DNA from: JAGQPD01 sp020426865
Lineage (GTDB): Bacteria; Planctomycetota; Planctomycetia; Pirellulales; Pirellulaceae
Assembly (NCBI GenBank): GCA_041399065.1
Contig: JAWKTN010000003.1
Location: forward strand, 62,001 to 126,000
DNA length: 64,000 nt
Direction: 5' to 3'
How positions within the stretch are numbered: the first letter of the stretch is position 1; every line of letters begins with the position of its first letter. Position numbers and translations under genes: made by a program. Below are positions 25,248-34,691 of the stretch, piece by piece. The notes under the pieces are model-generated. The model ran no database searches and had not been told where the DNA came from. It saw only the letters and a program-made list of their open reading frames with translations.

Positions 25248-27520
25248 TAGGCCGTTTGTTGGTCGGGATACTTGACTCGACCATGATACATCGCCGCGAG
25301 TGATTTCACGAGGCAATCCTGGACGGTTCGCAGCTCCTGCAGCGTCAAGCCGCACTCGTCGAACTGGTCGTCCAGCAGTTTTTTCATGGCAATGTCATGC
25401 ACCAGGCTTTCGATGCGAGCGGGTCCGGGGTCGACAAGCGTTCGTGAGGCACTTTCGACGGCGTCGGCCAACATCAACACGGCGGCCTCTCGAGTCTGCG
25501 GCTTAGGTCCAGGATAGCGATAGCTTCCTTCGTCCACGACGCGTGAATCAGGATCCATCTCCGACTGCTTGCTGGCCCGTTCGAAGAAGAATTCCACCAA
25601 CGTCGTACCGTGATGTTGCAGGATCATATCGACGATGCTCTTGGGCAGTCGATGTTGGCGCGCCAAGTCGGCCCCGTCCTTCACATGGGCAATAATGATC
25701 AAGGTACTCATTGCGGGCAGCAATGTGTCATGGCGATTGCCGCTGCGACCTTGATTCTCCACGAAGTAACCAGGCTTGAGCATCTTCCCAATGTCGTGAA
25801 AATAGGCACCCACGCGGACCAGCAGCCCGTTTCCACCGATGGCATCTGCCGCCGATTCGGCCAGCGACGCGACGTTGATCGAGTGGTTGTACGTTCCCGG
25901 TGCCCGCCGCACAAGCTCCTGCAATAACGGGTGCGAAACGTCCCCCAATTCCAACAGACTTAGCTCCGTCTGCACGTCGAAAATACGTTCAATAAACGGT
26001 AGCAAACCGGTCATCAACACGCCCGACAAGGCGGTCCAAAACGCGTACCACATCGCCGTTTCGATCAAACTGCCATCCAGCCAATGACCAGAGACCAGGC
26101 CGGCACCGATCGCCGTCAAGAACACAACCGCCGCGGCGGCGGCCCCCACATAAATCAACTTCGTGCGACTACGGACATCGCGCAACAATAGGATCGTTAC
26201 CGCCAGCGCCGCCGTAATTACCACAAACTCATTCAACCCCTGCCCGAGCGACAAGACCACTACCAGGGAAACGACCGTGGAAAACAATAACGCTAATTCC
26301 CCGTGATGGGCGATCGCCACGATCATGGCAAACAACATCAACGCCACCACTTCCGAATGCCGCACACCGTGTCCGCAGATCCAACTGGCAATCACCGTTA
26401 CCGCGATCAACGACTGAAGCATGATCAAACGCCGCAGATCCAATAGCAAGTCATGGTGTCGGTAATAACCATATGCACCACACAAGACGTACAGCGCGAT
26501 GAACATGCCGAATCGCGATAGACCAAAGAATAGCAATTGCCATGTTGCCAATTGCGCGACATACGCTTTGTGTTCCGTCTCCAAGAGCGCCTTGGAACGC
26601 TCTTGAATCGGTTCCGCAGCCGCCGCCAACTGGTCTCCAGGCTTGTAGGTATCCATCACCTGCTGCACCTGCTCGGCCGCCAAATCCGCCGCTTCACGCG
26701 AGGCGTTGCGATTGTACGTCAACGTGATCGGCAACCGGGTGGATAACCAGGCGTAGACCCGGTCGGCAACGATCGGCGGCGTCAGCTGCTTGGACAATTC
26801 CTCCTGCAACGTTACCGTCGCCTCGGCAATCCGCACCTTGTTGACGTCGACCAAAATAGGATTCGGATCTTCGCTACTGCGTCGAACGCGAATTTCCGTT
26901 TGACTCCCCTCACCGTTTTCAAAGCTGTGCTGGAGCTTTTCCAACAACCCGAAGCGTTCGAGATTAATAAATGCCAACTGAACCGCTTTGTCGAAATCTG
27001 CCAAGTCGGGGTCGTTTCGCAAAGCCTCGCGCAACATTTCGAATTGATGAGCGCGCACGTCGTCCGATAGTGCCTCTTCCCCTTCGCTAGGAGGCACGAA
27101 GAATTCGTCCCACACCTTCCGATCGAATTTCTCATACGACTCAGCCCGCAGCAACTCAAATACGCGACCCTTCAATTTCTCTCGCAATTGTACCAGCAGC
27201 TGTGGGTCGTTTTCGTAGATGCACTGAATGCCGCGACGAGCCTTTTCCTTCTCTTCCGCCGTCGCCTTCTCGTTCTTTACCTTGAATTCCACCCGCGCAA
27301 CAATGTTTCGCTGCGGCATCTGCCCAATTCGATAGGGAAAAGGGGGCGACCACGCCGCGGTTGCCAACCACATGACAAGCGACGCGATGACACAGACGCC
27401 TAGCCGCAATAGCACGTCGCCACGCCGTAACAACAGCAACCCCCGCTCCCATGGGCTGGGGGGCAGTTCCAACTGAGCGACCCGCTCCGATCGTTTTCGC
27501 GCTTGATTTCCCGTAGACAT
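25247..27520 (-). CDS. PgpH-type 7TM-HD phosphodiesterase
   Basis: A membrane protein of about 757 residues from ATG 27520 (a TTG at 27559 is an alternative). One N-terminal hydrophobic segment leads to a large external domain (FPYRIGQMPQRNIVARVEF, the 7TMR-HDED type), then several membrane segments, then a cytosolic HD domain with YFHDIGK, His575-Asp576, and later HHGTTLVEFFF. PgpH proteins of this layout degrade cyclic di-AMP in Firmicutes; the same role here is inference. It lies between phoH and ybeY, as in many Gram-positive and planctomycete genomes. The stop overlaps ybeY's ATG. Confidence 0.9.
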   Translation of the reverse strand: MSTGNQARKRSERVAQLELPPSPWERGLLLLRRGDVLLRLGVCVIASLVMWLATAAWSPPFPYRIGQMPQRNIVARVEFKVKNEKATAEEKEKARRGIQCIYENDPQLLVQLREKLKGRVFELLRAESYEKFDRKVWDEFFVPPSEGEEALSDDVRAHQFEMLREALRNDPDLADFDKAVQLAFINLERFGLLEKLQHSFENGEGSQTEIRVRRSSEDPNPILVDVNKVRIAEATVTLQEELSKQLTPPIVADRVYAWLSTRLPITLTYNRNASREAADLAAEQVQQVMDTYKPGDQLAAAAEPIQERSKALLETEHKAYVAQLATWQLLFFGLSRFGMFIALYVLCGAYGYYRHHDLLLDLRRLIMLQSLIAVTVIASWICGHGVRHSEVVALMLFAMIVAIAHHGELALLFSTVVSLVVVLSLGQGLNEFVVITAALAVTILLLRDVRSRTKLIYVGAAAAAVVFLTAIGAGLVSGHWLDGSLIETAMWYAFWTALSGVLMTGLLPFIERIFDVQTELSLLELGDVSHPLLQELVRRAPGTYNHSINVASLAESAADAIGGNGLLVRVGAYFHDIGKMLKPGYFVENQGRSGNRHDTLLPAMSTLIIIAHVKDGADLARQHRLPKSIVDMILQHHGTTLVEFFFERASKQSEMDPDSRVVDEGSYRYPGPKPQTREAAVLMLADAVESASRTLVDPGPARIESLVHDIAMKKLLDDQFDECGLTLQELRTVQDCLVKSLAAMYHGRVKYPDQQTA

Positions 27521-27559
27521 GTCACCTGTTTGTCGTCGCCGTGTCGATTCGACCAGCAA

Positions 27560-28516
27560 CTATTGCTTTCTTCGCTTGGGAGTTTCCTCGTACGCCCGAA
27601 CAATGTCCTGCACCAGGCGATGCCGGACGATGTCTGCCTTGGACAAACGAATCTGGCACACACCGTCAATGTCCTTCAAGCGATACAACGCGTCCGCAAA
27701 TCCGCTGCGCGTGTGCGATGGCAAATCCACCTGCGTGCTGTCTCCGGCAATCACGATCTTCGATCCACGCCCCATCCGTGTGAGAAACATCTTCATCTGA
27801 GCCACCGTCGTGTTCTGCGCCTCATCAAGAATGATGAACGCCTCATTCAACGTGCGGCCGCGCATGTACGCTAACGGGCAAATCTCGATCGTGTCCCGCT
27901 CAATCAATTGCCGAGCCAGATCGTAATCCATCATCTCATACAACGCATCCAACAGCGGCCGAAGATAGGGATTGATCTTTGCATATAAATCACCCGGCAA
28001 GTAACCGAGACTCTCGCCCGCCTCGACCGCCGGCCGTACCAAGACAATTTTACGCGTCTCCTGGTTCTTGAATGCCTCCACCGCCATGGCAACCGCCAGA
28101 TAGGTCTTCCCCGTCCCCGCCGGTCCAACCGCAAAGATCAGATCGTGCTTGCGTATCGCGTCCACGTACGCAATCTGCCCCGGCGTCCGCGGACGTACCT
28201 CCCGCCCTGTCGCCACGATCTTGATCGGATTCCCAGTCCCCGGCCCCAACTCGTTGCGTCCGGTTACCAATGCCAACACTTGCGCTACCTCGGTGGCATC
28301 AACACTCCCCGTTCGCTCGGCAATTCCCTTCAATTGCTCCAACGCCGCCGTCGCCTGAGTCACCGCGTCCTGGGGCCCCGCGACATAGATCTTGCCGTTG
28401 CGGTGGGTGATGTCCACACTCAACGTGTCGCGTATTCGATGGAGATGCTGGTCGCGTGCCCCAAACAATGAAAGCGCCGTTTGGGGATTAACCAGCGTGA
28501 TCGTTGCTTCGCTCAT
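27560..28516 (-). CDS. phoH: PhoH family ATPase (YbeZ-like)
   Basis: A 318-residue cytosolic ATPase. The P-loop is FAVGPAGTGKTYLA, the Walker B is FIILDEAQNTT, and between them lies LVRPAVEAGESLGYLPGD, typical of PhoH/YbeZ. Further matches are YMRGRTLNEAFI and GDSTQVDLP. A KH-like N-terminal domain (DTLSVDITHRNGKIYVAGP) suggests RNA binding. YbeZ works with YbeY in rRNA processing in other bacteria, and here phoH heads an operon that contains ybeY. The gene to its right is more than 270 bases away, so the operon promoter probably lies in that gap. Confidence 0.95.
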   Translation of the reverse strand: MSEATITLVNPQTALSLFGARDQHLHRIRDTLSVDITHRNGKIYVAGPQDAVTQATAALEQLKGIAERTGSVDATEVAQVLALVTGRNELGPGTGNPIKIVATGREVRPRTPGQIAYVDAIRKHDLIFAVGPAGTGKTYLAVAMAVEAFKNQETRKIVLVRPAVEAGESLGYLPGDLYAKINPYLRPLLDALYEMMDYDLARQLIERDTIEICPLAYMRGRTLNEAFIILDEAQNTTVAQMKMFLTRMGRGSKIVIAGDSTQVDLPSHTRSGFADALYRLKDIDGVCQIRLSKADIVRHRLVQDIVRAYEETPKRRKQ

Positions 28517-28590
28517 TCGTGGATGAACGGCCCACTACGTGACCGCTCTGCCAGCCTCCCGGGACCAAGACAAGGATTTTACCGCCCTTA

Positions 28591-28596
28591 ACTATA
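28591..28596 (-). promoter_or_regulatory. Candidate -10 box for the phoH operon
   Basis: TATAGT on the minus strand, 75 bases before the phoH ATG, in an AT-rich patch. A weak -35 (TTTTCT) lies 18 bases upstream. The rest of the gap 28517-28789 shows nothing else that I can support. Confidence 0.3.
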
Positions 28597-28789
28597 CTAT
28601 CCCATCACCACTAAAGAAAACCGGTGCCCAAGTGAATCGCCGCAAACCATTACCACAAAAGCACTTAGGCAATCCAACGTTTCCCAATAGGCCGTTGGAT
28701 ACGTTCCGAATGTGACACGAATCTCGTTTGTAACGCCAATGCGCGCCAACATAAGAACCGGCGATCCTCACCATCGCAATACACCGCCA

Positions 28790-29656
28790 CTAGGGAAGCA
28801 CTACCGGCTCGCCGCCGTCACGCGTTGCCATCGGCGAAAGCAATACCGCCCCGCCGGTGACGAACCGAACACTTCCGTCCACAAACGCAACATTCTCTCC
28901 ACCGGAATGACCGCTTCCGGCAAGCGACAACACACTATTGACGTCCAAGTCCTCAGGGCTGGACCAGTGCACTCCCGCCGTCGACGATTCTACGATCAAC
29001 AGCGTGTTGGCCATGCCATCGGTGATATCTGCAAGTCGAACGCCATTGGGCCCGGTGAACACAGTTTCCGGTCCGACAATCGCCAAGTAATTGGTCGTGA
29101 CCGACATGGGGCTGCCTGTTGGATCGCTCGGACAACGGAACACATTGGGCATCTGTTGGGACGCCGCAAGATTCTGGGGGCTGTCCCATGGTTGCGAGGT
29201 ATCGAATTGCGAATAGAGTGCCTGTTCGCCCAAATATGGGAGAATCAATACGCGCCAGCTGACCGTCGGATTGCCGTTCGCGTCCGTCGCGTAAGCGGGG
29301 GGAAGCGTACCGTTGGCCTGTTCGTAACTCACAATCGCCAACGCGATACCCCGCATGTTGTTCATGCAAGTGGTTCGCCGCGCGGCCTCGCGGGCGGCAT
29401 TGACGGCTGGCAACAGCAGCGCGACCAACCCGCACATCAACATCAGTCCGATCACGCCAATCGCGGCCATGATCACGAAGGCAACGGTCATGCCCGCGCC
29501 CGACGAGGATTTCTGGGAAGGCGGCCGCACTTGTGACGTAAGTTGGGGCACGGTAACCTGCTGCCCACATTCCCGGCACGGCCCGGATTGACCAGCAAAC
29601 TTGTCTTCCACGAGAGTTTTGTGTCCACAATGCGGACATTCAAAGTGAATCGACAT
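28790..29656 (-). CDS. DUF1559 protein with N-terminal zinc ribbon
   Basis: A 288-residue member of the large planctomycete DUF1559 family, related to type II pseudopilins. It begins with a four-cysteine zinc ribbon (CPHCGHKTLV and CRECGQ), then a single membrane helix (MTVAFVIMAAIGVIGLMLMC) and a prepilin-like continuation (LLLPAVNAAREAARRTTC). The outer part has SYEQANGTLPPAY, DGMANTLLIVES and the family's C-terminal motif GHSGGENVAFVDGSVRFV. The zinc ribbon replaces the usual short N-terminal leader. A good ribosome site (GAGGTG) precedes the ATG. The function of the family is not known. Confidence 0.93.
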   Translation of the reverse strand: MSIHFECPHCGHKTLVEDKFAGQSGPCRECGQQVTVPQLTSQVRPPSQKSSSGAGMTVAFVIMAAIGVIGLMLMCGLVALLLPAVNAAREAARRTTCMNNMRGIALAIVSYEQANGTLPPAYATDANGNPTVSWRVLILPYLGEQALYSQFDTSQPWDSPQNLAASQQMPNVFRCPSDPTGSPMSVTTNYLAIVGPETVFTGPNGVRLADITDGMANTLLIVESSTAGVHWSSPEDLDVNSVLSLAGSGHSGGENVAFVDGSVRFVTGGAVLLSPMATRDGGEPVVLP

Positions 29657-29691
29657 GGTTCACCTCACAACGAAATTTTTCGCTGGCTTAT

Positions 29692-31518
29692 TCACGTGGC
29701 GATCTTGGCGAGCAACTGTCCGGTCGCAACCTGATCGCCGACAGACACGACGATCTGTTTCACAGTCCCCGACGAGGGGGCCGATACCGCGACTTCCATT
29801 TTCATCGCCTCAAGTACCAACAACGGGTCACCGGTCTTCACTCGGTCGCCAGGCTTAAGCTTCAATTTCAGTACAACACCAGGCATTTGCGCCGCCACGT
29901 CGACCACCGGTGCGTTCCCGGAATCACCGGGTGATTTTTCAGCGGATCGTTGCGTCGAAGTGCGTGCGTCGCGCTGCATCTCCACATTATACACGTTGCC
30001 ATCCACCGTGACTCGATTGCCCTGGAATGCGAGCCAATACTCTTTTCCGTTGACAACTAGTTTGTATTCGGCCGGTTTGCCGGGATCGGTCGGAGCGGCT
30101 GCGGCGGGCTGCTCCACCTTCTTGCGAATCCCCAACTCACCTTTGCCTTTGAGAAAGGCCAGTCCTTTCTCCTTGCAGGTAGAGACGATGAACACGTTTT
30201 CGTCATTGACGGGCAGTTTTTCGTGCTCGAGTACCTTGCGTGCCGCATCTACGCCCTTTCGCGGGTCTTCGTCGTTCAATTCGAGAACTGGTCGCGTTGT
30301 TGGCTGGAGCTCCAATTGCTTGGCCGCCAGTTGGACAATTTCCGGATCGGGCGGCACGGGCGTCTTGCCAAAATAGCCCAAGACCATCTTCCCATACGGC
30401 TCGGCGATCTTCTGCCAAGGCCCAAACATCACGTTGTTGAACGCTTGCTGGAAATAGAACTGCGATACGGGCGTTACCGACGTTCCGAAACCACCACGCC
30501 GGACAACGTCGCTCATGGCTTTGATCATGTCGGTATAGCGGTCCATGATGTTATTGTCACGCAGCATTTGCGTGTTTGCCGTCAAGGCACCGCCAGGCAT
30601 GGGGCTCCAGGGAATCAGCGGTTCGACCGCCGTGGCTTCGGGGGGAAGAAAATAGTCCTTCATGCAATCCTGAAACACTTCTTCGGCTTGCCGTATTTTG
30701 TCAATGTCGACGTCCAGCGTGAATTCGCTGCCTCGAAGGGCGTGCCACATCACCAGCACGTCGGGCTGACAAGTACCACCGGAGCATGGGGCAAGTGAGA
30801 GATCGATGGCATTGGCACCGGCATCGATGGCGGCCTTGTAGGCTAACACACTGACACCGGCGGTTTCGTGCGTGTGGAAGTGAATGTACGCATTGGCGGG
30901 CAACATCTTCCGAGCCCGCTTGATGGTTTCGTACACTTTGGACGGGACGGCGGTCCCGGACGCATCTTTGAAGCAAACTGCATCGAAGGGGATTTCGGCA
31001 TCGACAATCTTCTGCAACGTTGCTTCGTAGAAGTCGGCATCGTGAGCCCCTTCGCAGCCCGGCGGTAATTCCATCATCGAGACAACGACCTGATGCTTCA
31101 GCCCGGCTTCGACAATGCATCGCCCGCTGTGGACGAGGTTGTCAACGTCGTTGAGCGCATCGAAATTACGGATAGTGGTCATGCCGTGTTTCTTGAATAG
31201 CTCCGCATGCAACTTGATGATGTCGCTGGATTGCGATTCAAGCCCAACGACATTCACACCGCGAGCCAACGTTTGCAGGTTCGCTTCGGGACCAACCGTT
31301 TTGCGGAATTGGTCCATCATCGCGAAGGCGTCTTCGTTGCAATAGAAATAGAGCGATTGGAAGCGTGCTCCCCCCCCTGCTTCGAAATAGGTAATACCCG
31401 CATCTCGTGCGGCCTCGAGGGCCGGCAGGAAGTCTGGGGTCAATACACGCGCACCGTAGACCGACTGAAAACCGTCACGGAACGCCGTGCACATGAAATC
31501 AATTTTCTTTGCCACCAT
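29692..31518 (-). CDS. oadA: Biotin-dependent decarboxylase/carboxylase alpha subunit
   Basis: A 608-residue protein with the oxaloacetate decarboxylase alpha / pyruvate carboxylase subunit B layout. The N-terminal DRE-TIM barrel has TAFRDGFQSV and FEAGGGARFQSL, and the metal-site HFHTHETAG. A conserved carboxylase domain follows (KDYFLPPEATAVEPLIPWSP, MPGGALTAN). A biotinyl domain ends the protein with EAMKME, Lys573 being the biotin attachment site. It moves carboxyl groups to or from biotin; with the beta and gamma subunits it powers sodium export. It follows oadB by 33 bases. The substrate could be oxaloacetate, methylmalonyl-CoA or another acid; the barrel favours oxaloacetate or pyruvate. 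Confidence 0.9.
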   Translation of the reverse strand: MVAKKIDFMCTAFRDGFQSVYGARVLTPDFLPALEAARDAGITYFEAGGGARFQSLYFYCNEDAFAMMDQFRKTVGPEANLQTLARGVNVVGLESQSSDIIKLHAELFKKHGMTTIRNFDALNDVDNLVHSGRCIVEAGLKHQVVVSMMELPPGCEGAHDADFYEATLQKIVDAEIPFDAVCFKDASGTAVPSKVYETIKRARKMLPANAYIHFHTHETAGVSVLAYKAAIDAGANAIDLSLAPCSGGTCQPDVLVMWHALRGSEFTLDVDIDKIRQAEEVFQDCMKDYFLPPEATAVEPLIPWSPMPGGALTANTQMLRDNNIMDRYTDMIKAMSDVVRRGGFGTSVTPVSQFYFQQAFNNVMFGPWQKIAEPYGKMVLGYFGKTPVPPDPEIVQLAAKQLELQPTTRPVLELNDEDPRKGVDAARKVLEHEKLPVNDENVFIVSTCKEKGLAFLKGKGELGIRKKVEQPAAAAPTDPGKPAEYKLVVNGKEYWLAFQGNRVTVDGNVYNVEMQRDARTSTQRSAEKSPGDSGNAPVVDVAAQMPGVVLKLKLKPGDRVKTGDPLLVLEAMKMEVAVSAPSSGTVKQIVVSVGDQVATGQLLAKIAT

Positions 31519-31551
31519 CGACCTCGCAAGATCTGCCGTGATATCAAAAGG

Positions 31552-32721
31552 TTACAGCAAAACCGACCAGAGCACGCCGGCGGCGACCGCTGATCCAATC
31601 ACACCCGCTACGTTCGGTGCCATTGCGTGCATCAGCAAGTAATTGTGCGGGTCCTCCGCCTGGCCAATCATCTGGGCGACTCGCGCCGAATCCGGCACGG
31701 CGGAAACTCCCGCAGCACCGATTAAAGGATTGATCTTATCGGTTAAGAACAGATTCATGAACTTGGCGAACAGCACTCCCCCCGCCGTCGCGATCGCGAA
31801 CGACAACGCCCCCAAGCCGAAAATCATCAATGACTGGGGACGCAGGAATGTCTGAGCCTGCGTGCTGGCTCCCACCGATACCCCCAGTAGCACCGTCACG
31901 ATGTCAATCATCGCGGTCCGCGCCGTCACCGCTAATCGCTCGGTGACCATGCTTTCCTTCAGCAAGTTCCCGAAGAACAACATCCCAATTAACACCAAGG
32001 AACCGGGGGCAATCAGGGTACAAATCAGAAAGGCAGCCACCGGAAAAATGATCCGCTCACGCTTGGGAACCGTTCGGGGGGCCTTCATCCGAATCAATCG
32101 TTCGTCGCGCGTCGTCAGCAACCGCATGATGGGCGGCTGAATCACTGGTACCAACGCCATGTAAGAATATGCCGCGATGGCGATCGCCCCTAGCAAATCC
32201 GGCGCCAGCCTCGATGCCAAGAATATGGCCGTCGGGCCGTCGGCTCCACCAATGATTCCAATCGCCGCTGCCTGTTCCGGCGTAAATCCAATCGCCATCG
32301 CACCCAACAGCGTCAGGAAGATTCCAATCTGAGCTGCCGCCCCCAACAAGATCAATTTGGGATTCGAGAGCATTGTCGAGAAATCTGTCATCGCTCCAAT
32401 CCCCAAGAATATCAGCGGAGGAAATATTCCCTGGGATACACCAAAGTAAATGTAACTCAACACACTCCCCGATTGATACGTCACCGTACCATCGCCATTG
32501 ACCGTCAACCCGCCCTGATCGTAAACACTGAGTGCCATCGAAGCGATGGTCGGAATATTGCCGATGATCACACCAAACCCTATCGGCAACAACAACAGTG
32601 GCTCGTAGTGCTTCACGATCGCTAAAGCGATGAAGGCGACGCCGATGATAATCATCACCACATTGCCCAACTCCATCTGGGCAAATCCTGTCGTCTTCAA
32701 AAACTCGACAAACATCTGCAT
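31552..32721 (-). CDS. oadB: Sodium-translocating decarboxylase beta subunit
   Basis: A membrane protein of about 389 residues with many hydrophobic segments. Family motifs are LLLPIGFGVIIGNIP, FLGIGAMTDFSTMLSNPK, IGIIGGADGPTAIFLAS (the conserved GGADGPT with the sodium-site Asp) and GAAGVSAVPDSARVAQ. The beta subunit decarboxylates carboxybiotin and pumps two sodium ions out. ATG 32721 is chosen because AGGG lies eight bases upstream; the frame also opens at 32763. Gene order is gamma, beta, alpha on the minus strand. Confidence 0.93.
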   Translation of the reverse strand: MQMFVEFLKTTGFAQMELGNVVMIIIGVAFIALAIVKHYEPLLLLPIGFGVIIGNIPTIASMALSVYDQGGLTVNGDGTVTYQSGSVLSYIYFGVSQGIFPPLIFLGIGAMTDFSTMLSNPKLILLGAAAQIGIFLTLLGAMAIGFTPEQAAAIGIIGGADGPTAIFLASRLAPDLLGAIAIAAYSYMALVPVIQPPIMRLLTTRDERLIRMKAPRTVPKRERIIFPVAAFLICTLIAPGSLVLIGMLFFGNLLKESMVTERLAVTARTAMIDIVTVLLGVSVGASTQAQTFLRPQSLMIFGLGALSFAIATAGGVLFAKFMNLFLTDKINPLIGAAGVSAVPDSARVAQMIGQAEDPHNYLLMHAMAPNVAGVIGSAVAAGVLWSVLL

Positions 32722-32844
32722 GATTGCGGCCCTGTTTCCCTCAATCTCTGCCTGCGTCCTCATCGGATCAGCGGCACGCTACCTACGAACAACTCCCACA
32801 ATACTCATCGCAACAAACATTCGGACTCACTTCACCCCACCATC

Positions 32845-33186
32845 TCACGTCGCATTCGGCACCTTCGGCGATGACGGCTGCGAGGCAGTCCGCAATACCT
32901 CCTGCTGCAGGACATATCCGATCGCCGCCACGATCGGCAACTCATCCGACGGCAATTGCTCGTCCGGTGGCGGCGATCCCGCATGGTCGTGCACCGCCGG
33001 TAGATACGGATCGATGAATCTCAGTACGTGCGGTAGGGAGCCGATAAAAGATGCAATCAGCGTGAGCGCCACAAATACGATGACCATCCCAGTGATCGCA
33101 ATCGCCATTCCGTTTCCGTCACTGATCCGCGTCACATCAAAAGTAACGCCGACGCCATTTCCCTGTGCCAACAACACGATCAACAC
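32845..33186 (-). CDS. oadG: Sodium pump decarboxylase gamma subunit (OadG)
   Basis: A 113-residue small membrane protein with one helix (GMAIAITGMVIVFVALTLIASFI), matching the OadG pattern of an N-terminal anchor with a charged, Pro-rich tail that stabilises the alpha-beta complex. The start is taken as GTG 33186, which has AGAGG eight bases upstream; an ATG at 33219 would add an unlikely MQWCARKEERD leader. It is the first gene of the oadG-oadB-oadA operon. The gap of about 120 bases before oadB holds no other gene. Confidence 0.82.
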   Translation of the reverse strand: MLIVLLAQGNGVGVTFDVTRISDGNGMAIAITGMVIVFVALTLIASFIGSLPHVLRFIDPYLPAVHDHAGSPPPDEQLPSDELPIVAAIGYVLQQEVLRTASQPSSPKVPNAT

Positions 33187-33194
33187 GTCTCGTT

Positions 33195-33199
33195 CCTCT
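33195..33199 (-). promoter_or_regulatory. Ribosome binding site fixing the oadG GTG start
   Basis: AGAGG on the minus strand, eight bases before GTG 33186. The upstream ATG at 33219 has no comparable site. Confidence 0.65.
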
Positions 33200-33328
33200 T
33201 TTCTCGCACACCACTGCATTGCCTATCAAACCACCTGTCGCATTACCACCATCTCAGCGACCGGCGATTGTAAAGTATCCAACGCCCGTTTCAACTCGGG
33301 TACCCCTCCAGCAATTCCCGCCATCGAA

Positions 33329-34117
33329 TCAGATCTGTGAATACTCCAATGGGGTTAGAATGTAGTCGGTGATGTTCGACACGGTGTCCTTATATTGAGG
33401 ATCGGCACTGAGCGTCTTCCATCCTGCATCATTGCGGAACCGATCCCACGCGGCATCGCGAGCCACCATGTCGTCAAACACCAGCATGTACGTTAGATTG
33501 GGCATCCGACTGCCGATGATCGTCTCACCAAAGAAAACGGGCTGCAACCCGGTACGACGAAAAATCTCAATTTCTCCCCCGTCATTGAACATCTCGATCT
33601 TCTTCTTGGCAGCCCGGCTACTGTGGCTCTCATAAACCCGCAATTCAAAGATCCGCTTCTGACCGGCCTCATGCTGCGGCGGCACTTCCACTCGCGGCAT
33701 CCCGGCAAACGCCACCATCAACGAACTCTCCATTCGCACATAATTGGGATGCGATAATTCGGCACCTAGAAAACTGGCCCCATCGCGCAGGAACTGGGCG
33801 TCATCGGCCAACCGGTCCGCAAACGTCGCGACGGATTCCAGGCTCACATGCGGTATCAAAATGGTGACGCTCGGTTTGCTTGGGCCGTATTGCGTTTGAA
33901 AAACGCCAATCGGTCCCGTTCCGGCGCGTCTAGCGGCCGGGAGGGCGACACCCTCAAGAAACTCATGAAATGCTTTCCGTCCGTCCCCCGGCAACAACTG
34001 GTACTCACGCCACTCCAAATAGTGACGCGATCCCCCCAACACGCTCCCCTCCCCTTCGGCCGCTGTCGCAGCCGCTAGTGAAATTCCCGTGGTCGCCAAG
34101 AAGTCTCTCCGTTTCAT
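33329..34117 (-). CDS. NIPSNAP family protein with Tat signal
   Basis: A 262-residue exported protein. The N-terminus MKRRDFLATTGISLAAATAA is a twin-arginine signal (RRDFL), so it is probably exported folded. Two ferredoxin-like NIPSNAP repeats follow; the second is clearest (KRIFELRVYESHSSRAAKKKIEMFND, then MLVFDDMVARDAAWDRFRNDAGWK). NIPSNAP proteins are small dimeric alpha/beta-barrel proteins with no agreed function; in planctomycetes Tat-exported copies are common. The gene lies directly downstream of rnpB, on the same strand. Confidence 0.9.
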   Translation of the reverse strand: MKRRDFLATTGISLAAATAAEGEGSVLGGSRHYLEWREYQLLPGDGRKAFHEFLEGVALPAARRAGTGPIGVFQTQYGPSKPSVTILIPHVSLESVATFADRLADDAQFLRDGASFLGAELSHPNYVRMESSLMVAFAGMPRVEVPPQHEAGQKRIFELRVYESHSSRAAKKKIEMFNDGGEIEIFRRTGLQPVFFGETIIGSRMPNLTYMLVFDDMVARDAAWDRFRNDAGWKTLSADPQYKDTVSNITDYILTPLEYSQI

Positions 34118-34264
34118 AGGTCACTCGCAATTCGCATCAATCCAGCGGCACAATTGAATTTATTGCGACCGTTGTATCCCTTCCCGGCCCCCTTCGCAAC
34201 GGTACTCGCAGCAGAACCCACAGAATCAGCATTGCTGCACCGACCGAAGGCAAGACAAATAAAA

Positions 34265-34672
34265 CTGCAGTGGGGCGATAAGCCGGGTTTTGTACTCGGT
34301 ATGCCAACACACCAAGTGGGAATCATTTATCTAGGATGACGATTGCCCGTCACCTCGTGCGACCTACCCGGGAGTCATTACGGATCGGGCCGATCCGCAG
34401 TCGCGGCCAAGCCGCGACTTGCTCCCTGCTTGGCCTTGCTCCAAGTGGGGTTTACCTAGCCGGAAGTGTCACCACTGCCGCTGGTGAGCTCTTACCTCAC
34501 CGTTTCACCCTTACCAAGCTGCCGGAGCAACCTGGCGGTCTGCTTTCTGTTGCACTTTCCCTAACCTCTCGGTCGGTCGGCGTTACCGACCACTTTGCCC
34601 TGTGGAGCCCGGACTTTCCTCCCGCGACACCGGTGAGACCGGCAGCGCCAGCGATCCCCTGCCCCACTGCAG
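34265..34672 (-). ncRNA. rnpB: RNase P RNA (bacterial type A)
   Basis: The catalytic RNA of RNase P, about 408 nt, which trims tRNA 5' leaders. On the minus strand the 5' part has GAGGAAAGTCCGGGCTCCA, and the 3' part has ACAAAACCCGGCTTATCG, both universal. The P1 helix pairs CTGCAGTGGGG at the 5' end with CCCCACTGCAG at the 3' end, a perfect 11-bp match that sets the ends. The middle holds AGAGGTTAGGGAAAGTGC and the P4 partner near CCGTAATGACTCCCGGG. A T-rich stretch (TTTTATTT) follows the 3' end. It begins 20 bases after the radical SAM gene's stop. Confidence 0.96.
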
Positions 34673-34691
34673 CTGATTCGTAATGCCCCAT

